Assembly (NCBI GenBank): GCA_027487905.1
Contig: JAIYCR010000113.1
Span: 1-40,224 of the forward strand
DNA from: Rubrivivax sp.
GTDB taxonomy: Bacteria; Pseudomonadota; Gammaproteobacteria; Burkholderiales; Burkholderiaceae_C
Length of the DNA: 40,224 bases
Reading direction: 5' to 3'
Part shown: one piece after another, positions 37,250 through 40,224 of the stretch
Numbering within the stretch: position 1 is the stretch's first letter
Layout of the letters: every line of letters starts with the position of its first letter
The notes under the pieces: model-generated
Told to the model about the DNA's origin: nothing
What the model saw: the letters and a program-made list of their open reading frames with translations, nothing else
Database searches by the model: none
Made by a program: the position numbers and the translations under genes

Positions 37250-37498
37250 ATGCGCCCGGTCCACTTCGCACAGGCCGCCCTCATCGCCGGATTCATCTCG
37301 GTGATGTGGGAGGAACTGGTCAGCCGCTCGGGCACCGTCTTCAACGACGACACCGCCTACCGCTTCGGCTTCCTCTTCGTGGCCGTGCTCATCGTGCAGG
37401 CGCTGCTGCGCCGCCGGGGGCGAAGCGAGCCGCCGGTGGAGCCTGACGCACCCAACGCACCGAACACCCGAGAAGCCGCAAAGGACCCGTCCCCATGA
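37250..37498 (+). CDS. small membrane protein inside the pnt operon (unknown)
   Basis: The 82-residue product is not one of the standard transhydrogenase subunits. It has one clear and one weaker hydrophobic stretch (QAALIAGFISVMW; FGFLFVAVLIVQALL), then a basic RRRGRS and a hydrophilic proline-rich tail. Its stop overlaps the pntB start as ATGA, which argues for real, coupled translation. It starts 46 bases after pntAB. I do not recognise the family. It could be an accessory subunit or a chance ORF, but the tight overlap favours a gene. Confidence 0.65.
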   Translation: MRPVHFAQAALIAGFISVMWEELVSRSGTVFNDDTAYRFGFLFVAVLIVQALLRRRGRSEPPVEPDAPNAPNTREAAKDPSP

Positions 37499-38919
37499 GT
37501 CTCAACCTCGTCACGCTGCTGTACCTGGTGGCCAGCGTCTGCTTCATCCAGGCCTTGAAGGGCCTGTCGCACCCCACCACCTCCATCCGCGGCAACCTCT
37601 TCGGCATGGCGGGCATGGCCATCGCGGTGGTCACCACCGCCTTGCTCATCGTCAAGCTCGCCGGCTCGCCGCTGGGTCTGGGCTATGTGCTGGTGGGCCT
37701 GCTGATCGGCGGCACTGCGGGCGCCGTGATGGCCCAGCGGGTGGAGATGACCAAGATGCCCGAGCTGGTGGCCTTCATGCACAGCATGATCGGCCTCGCG
37801 GCGGTGTTCATCGCGGTGGCGGTGGTGGCCGAGCCCTGGGCCTTCGGCATCGCGGCCAAGGGCGAGAAGATCCCCTTCGGCAACAAGTTCGAGCTCTTCC
37901 TGGGCGGCGCCATCGGCGCCATCACCTTCAGCGGCTCGGTCATCGCCTTCGGAAAGCTCTCGGGCAAGTACAAGTTCCGCCTGTTCCAGGGCGCACCGGT
38001 CACCTTCGGCGGCCAGCACATCCTGAACCTGGTGCTGGGCCTGGCCATGCTCGGCCTGGGCCTGGGCTTTTCCATCACCGAGAGCTGGCCGATGTTCTTC
38101 GCGATGCTGGCCATCGCCTTCGTGCTGGGCGTGCTCATCATCATCCCCATCGGCGGGGCGGACATGCCGGTGGTGGTGTCCATGCTCAACAGCTACTCGG
38201 GCTGGGCGGCCGCGGGCATCGGCTTCTCGCTGAACAACTCGATGCTGATCATCGCGGGCTCGCTGGTGGGCTCCTCGGGCGCCATCCTGAGCTACATCAT
38301 GTGCAAGGCGATGAACCGCTCGTTCTTCAACGTCATCCTGGGCGGCTTCGGCGGCGAGGCCGGGCAGGCAGCGGCGGCCGGGGGCGGCGAGAAGCGCACG
38401 GTCAAGAGCGGCAGCGCCGACGACGCGGCCTTCATCATGGGCAACGCCGAGACGGTGGTCATCGTGCCGGGCTACGGCCTGGCGGTGGCCCGGGCGCAGC
38501 ATGCGGTGAAGGAGCTCGCCGCCAAGCTCACCGAGAAGGGCGTGACGGTGAAGTACGCCATCCACCCGGTGGCCGGGCGCATGCCGGGCCACATGAACGT
38601 GCTGCTCGCCGAGGCGGAGGTGCCCTACGACCAGGTCTTCGAGATGGAGGACATCAACGGCGAGTTCGGCCAGGCCGACGTGGCCATCATCCTGGGCGCC
38701 AACGACGTGGTGAACCCGGCGGCCATGGTCAAGGGCAGCCCGATCTACGGCATGCCCATCCTGGAGGCCTACAAGGCCAAGACGGTGATCGTCAACAAGC
38801 GCTCGATGGCCGCCGGCTACGCGGGCCTGGACAACGAGCTCTTCTACATGGACAAGACGATGATGGTCTTCGGCGACGCCAAGAAGGTGGTCGAGGACAT
38901 GGTCAAGGCCATCGAGTGA
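37495..38919 (+). CDS. pntB: NAD(P) transhydrogenase subunit beta
   Basis: This subunit holds the rest of the membrane domain (about eight helices) and the NADP(H)-binding domain dIII. The 474-residue product begins with hydrophobic segments from LVTLLYLVASVCFIQALKGL. It has the GGADMPVVVSMLNSYSGWAAA signature and ends with dIII. That domain includes VPGYGLAVARAQHAV, HPVAGRMPGHMNVLLAEA, GANDVVNPAA and VNKRSMAAGYAGLDNELF. It is full length. Its start overlaps the small upstream ORF by four bases and a terminator follows its stop by 23 bases. Confidence 0.97.
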   Translation: MSLNLVTLLYLVASVCFIQALKGLSHPTTSIRGNLFGMAGMAIAVVTTALLIVKLAGSPLGLGYVLVGLLIGGTAGAVMAQRVEMTKMPELVAFMHSMIGLAAVFIAVAVVAEPWAFGIAAKGEKIPFGNKFELFLGGAIGAITFSGSVIAFGKLSGKYKFRLFQGAPVTFGGQHILNLVLGLAMLGLGLGFSITESWPMFFAMLAIAFVLGVLIIIPIGGADMPVVVSMLNSYSGWAAAGIGFSLNNSMLIIAGSLVGSSGAILSYIMCKAMNRSFFNVILGGFGGEAGQAAAAGGGEKRTVKSGSADDAAFIMGNAETVVIVPGYGLAVARAQHAVKELAAKLTEKGVTVKYAIHPVAGRMPGHMNVLLAEAEVPYDQVFEMEDINGEFGQADVAIILGANDVVNPAAMVKGSPIYGMPILEAYKAKTVIVNKRSMAAGYAGLDNELFYMDKTMMVFGDAKKVVEDMVKAIE

Positions 38920-38942
38920 GGGGCATCGACGGCGTCTGATTC

Positions 38943-38967
38943 AAGGCCGGCACCGCCGGCCTTTTTT
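38943..38967 (+). terminator. Rho-independent terminator of the pnt operon
   Basis: A perfect 9-base stem (AAGGCCGGC with GCCGGCCTT) closes a three-base loop ACC and runs straight into six T residues. It lies 23 bases after the pntB stop and separates the operon from the toxin-antitoxin locus. It is the best intrinsic terminator in the window. Confidence 0.92.
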
Positions 38968-39001
38968 CATGGCCGCCTCCCCCAAGGCCGCCCGGAGCTC
39001 T

Positions 39002-39028
39002 CATAATCCTTCACCTCTGAGGTGAAGG
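39002..39028 (+). promoter_or_regulatory. -10 element and palindromic operator of the toxin-antitoxin locus
   Basis: CATAAT (39002-39007), one change from the -10 consensus, directly abuts a perfect palindrome: arm CCTTCACCTC (39008-39017), one central T, and arm GAGGTGAAGG (39019-39028). The right arm contains the AAGG of the toxin ribosome site. Transcription would begin near 39013-39015, so the left arm would be largely untranscribed. This suggests a protein-binding operator rather than an RNA hairpin. Repression by the Xre antitoxin is the natural expectation (inference). Confidence 0.7.
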
Positions 39029-39033
39029 AAACG

Positions 39034-39369
39034 ATGGAGGTCTTGTTCGGTGACGCCCGCCTGAAGCAGCTCTGCGAGACGCCCCGTCTGCGGCAACGCG
39101 CCTTCCAGTCGGCCACCGCGGACAAACTGGCCACGCGACTGGACGAGCTTCAAGCCGCCGCGAGCATGGCCGTGGCCCGCAGTCTGCCCGGCAAGTGGGA
39201 GGAGCTGACCGGCGACCGGCGAGGCCAGCTCTCCTGCCGCATCGACAAGAAGCTGCGGCTGATCGTTCGGCCCACCCGCCAGCCGCCACCGAGCAAGCCC
39301 GACGGTGGGCTCGACTGGACCGCCATCGACTCCGTCACCGTCATCGAGGTGGTGAACTACCATGACTGA
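39034..39369 (+). CDS. HigB-like (RelE/ParE superfamily) toxin
   Basis: The 111-residue protein matches the killer-protein group of the RelE/ParE superfamily, whose HigB members cleave ribosome-bound mRNA. Typical features are MEVLFGDARLKQLCETP, a helical pair (ADKLATRLDELQAA), LPGKWEELTGDRRGQLSCRID with the conserved GDR, RLIVRPT, and the ending VIEVVNYHD. ATG at 39034 is preferred because AAGGA lies 4 bases upstream; GTG at 39022 would lie inside the palindrome. The stop overlaps the antitoxin start by eight bases. Toxin-first order is the HigBA pattern. Confidence 0.85.
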   Translation: MEVLFGDARLKQLCETPRLRQRAFQSATADKLATRLDELQAAASMAVARSLPGKWEELTGDRRGQLSCRIDKKLRLIVRPTRQPPPSKPDGGLDWTAIDSVTVIEVVNYHD

Positions 39370-40224
39370 AACAGCATTTCATTACCGGCCCCAGGTGGTG
39401 TCTCCGCCCGGGGCCACCCTGCGCGACCTGCTGGAGGAGCGCGACTGGAAGCAAGCCGAACTGGCTCACCGCATGGGGCGGCCGGTGCAGGCCGTGAACG
39501 AGATCGTCTCCGGCAAGAAGGAACTGACGGAAGAAACCGCGCTGGAGCTGGAGCGGGTGCTGCAGGTGCCCGCGCAGTTCTGGCTGGCGCGGGAATCGAA
39601 CTACCGTGAATACCTGGCCCGCGTTCGCAGTGCCGAGACCGCGGCCGAATGGCTTCCGTGGCTGGAACGCTTCCCCCTCAAGGCGCTGCAGGCCGTGGGC
39701 GTGCTGCCAGCCGGCCGCCTGACGCCGAGCTTCAAGCGGCAGTTGGTGGAGCCGTTGCTGCGCTTCTTCGGGGTGGCCTCGCCCCAAGGTTGGCAGCAGC
39801 ACTACGACGCGATGCAAACCCAGTTCCGCCGCGCACGCCCGGCCAGCCAGACCGACGTGGCTGCCATCACCGCCTGGCTTCGGCTGGGGGAGCTGCAGGC
39901 CCAAGGGCTCGGGCTTGCCGCCTACGATGCCGCGCGGCTGCACCAGGCTCTGCCCGCCTTTCGGGCGCTGACCCTTGGAGCGCCCGAGAGCATTGGCCGT
40001 GAGCTGCAGGCCCGGTGTGCGGCAGTCGGCGTGGCACTGGTCTTCGTCCCGGCGCTGCCGGGCACCCACGTGTCGGGCGTGGCCCGGTGGCTGCACGGCC
40101 GGCCGCTCATCCAGCTGTCTTTGCTGGGGAAGTGGAACGACAGCTTCTGGTTCAGCTTCTTCCATGAGGTGGCGCACGTGCTCAAGCACCCGACGCGGTC
40201 CATCTTCCTCGACGACGCTGCTGC
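39362..40224 (+). CDS. Xre/HigA-type antitoxin fused to ImmA/IrrE-type metallopeptidase domain (partial)
   Basis: The gene runs off the right edge; 287 codons are visible. Residues about 15-75 form a HigA-like helix-turn-helix: ATLRDLLEERDWKQAELAHR, then VNEIVSGKKELTEETALELE and LQVPAQFWLARESNY. About 150 residues follow with no known motif. The end shows an ImmA/IrrE (DUF955) peptidase: GVALVFVPALPGTHVSGVARW, GRPLIQLSL, and the zinc motif in FFHEVAHVLKHP. The fusion joins the repressor/antitoxin with a putative protease. ATG at 39362 overlaps the toxin stop. Confidence 0.88.
   Translation, partial: MTETAFHYRPQVVSPPGATLRDLLEERDWKQAELAHRMGRPVQAVNEIVSGKKELTEETALELERVLQVPAQFWLARESNYREYLARVRSAETAAEWLPWLERFPLKALQAVGVLPAGRLTPSFKRQLVEPLLRFFGVASPQGWQQHYDAMQTQFRRARPASQTDVAAITAWLRLGELQAQGLGLAAYDAARLHQALPAFRALTLGAPESIGRELQARCAAVGVALVFVPALPGTHVSGVARWLHGRPLIQLSLLGKWNDSFWFSFFHEVAHVLKHPTRSIFLDDAA

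Overview
The window is a GC-rich (about 70% by eye), densely coded stretch of bacterial chromosome. Its gene set fits a betaproteobacterium, most likely a Burkholderiales member. The clues are an atp operon headed by a long AtpI, a proteobacterial ATP-grasp-like GshA, a cytochrome c'/cytochrome b561 pair, a three-gene pnt transhydrogenase (pntAA, pntAB, pntB), and adjacent mnmA and nudJ. The taxonomic call is inference. No rRNA, tRNA, CRISPR array, prophage or insertion sequence was seen, and no gap between genes exceeds 300 bases.

Layout. (1) 7-7080, minus strand: the F1Fo ATP synthase operon atpI-B-E-F-H-A-G-D; atpC would lie just outside the left edge. (2) 7325-7930: a DUF2062 membrane protein, divergent from atpI. 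(3) 7987-11916, minus strand: cytochrome b561, a GNAT acetyltransferase, and a three-gene sugar or sugar-acid module (HpcH/HpaI aldolase, aldose-epimerase-like protein, SMP-30 lactonase). A cytochrome c' gene points the other way from cytochrome b561. (4) 12643-14499: an EamA exporter and an unrecognised 257-residue protein. (5) 14588-23844, minus strand: uup (ABC-F), gshB, a BenE-type transporter, an alpha/beta hydrolase, kup, gshA and a glutathione-dependent isomerase. Both glutathione biosynthesis genes therefore lie in one co-directional block with a K+ importer and aromatic-compound-type genes. (6) 23935-31094: an FMN reductase, then DNA-repair genes uvrA and recQ, a small lipoprotein between them, and ssb. 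(7) 31235-35369: a CAP-domain lipoprotein whose 3' end overlaps mnmA on the opposite strand, nudJ, and an M20 amidohydrolase. (8) 35617-38919: the proton-translocating transhydrogenase operon with an extra small membrane ORF between pntAB and pntB, closed by a clear intrinsic terminator. (9) 39002-40224: a HigB-like toxin and an Xre antitoxin fused to an ImmA/IrrE-type metallopeptidase domain, cut by the right edge. A perfect palindrome sits between a -10-like element and the toxin start.

Most of the window is housekeeping: energy coupling, redox and thiol balance, DNA repair and tRNA thiolation. The best places for a second look are the toxin-antitoxin-peptidase locus at the right edge, the incomplete sugar-acid module, the altered zinc motif in RecQ, the proline-rich insertion in UvrA, the extra ORF inside the pnt operon, and the unrecognised protein at 13726-14499 with its elaborate downstream hairpins.
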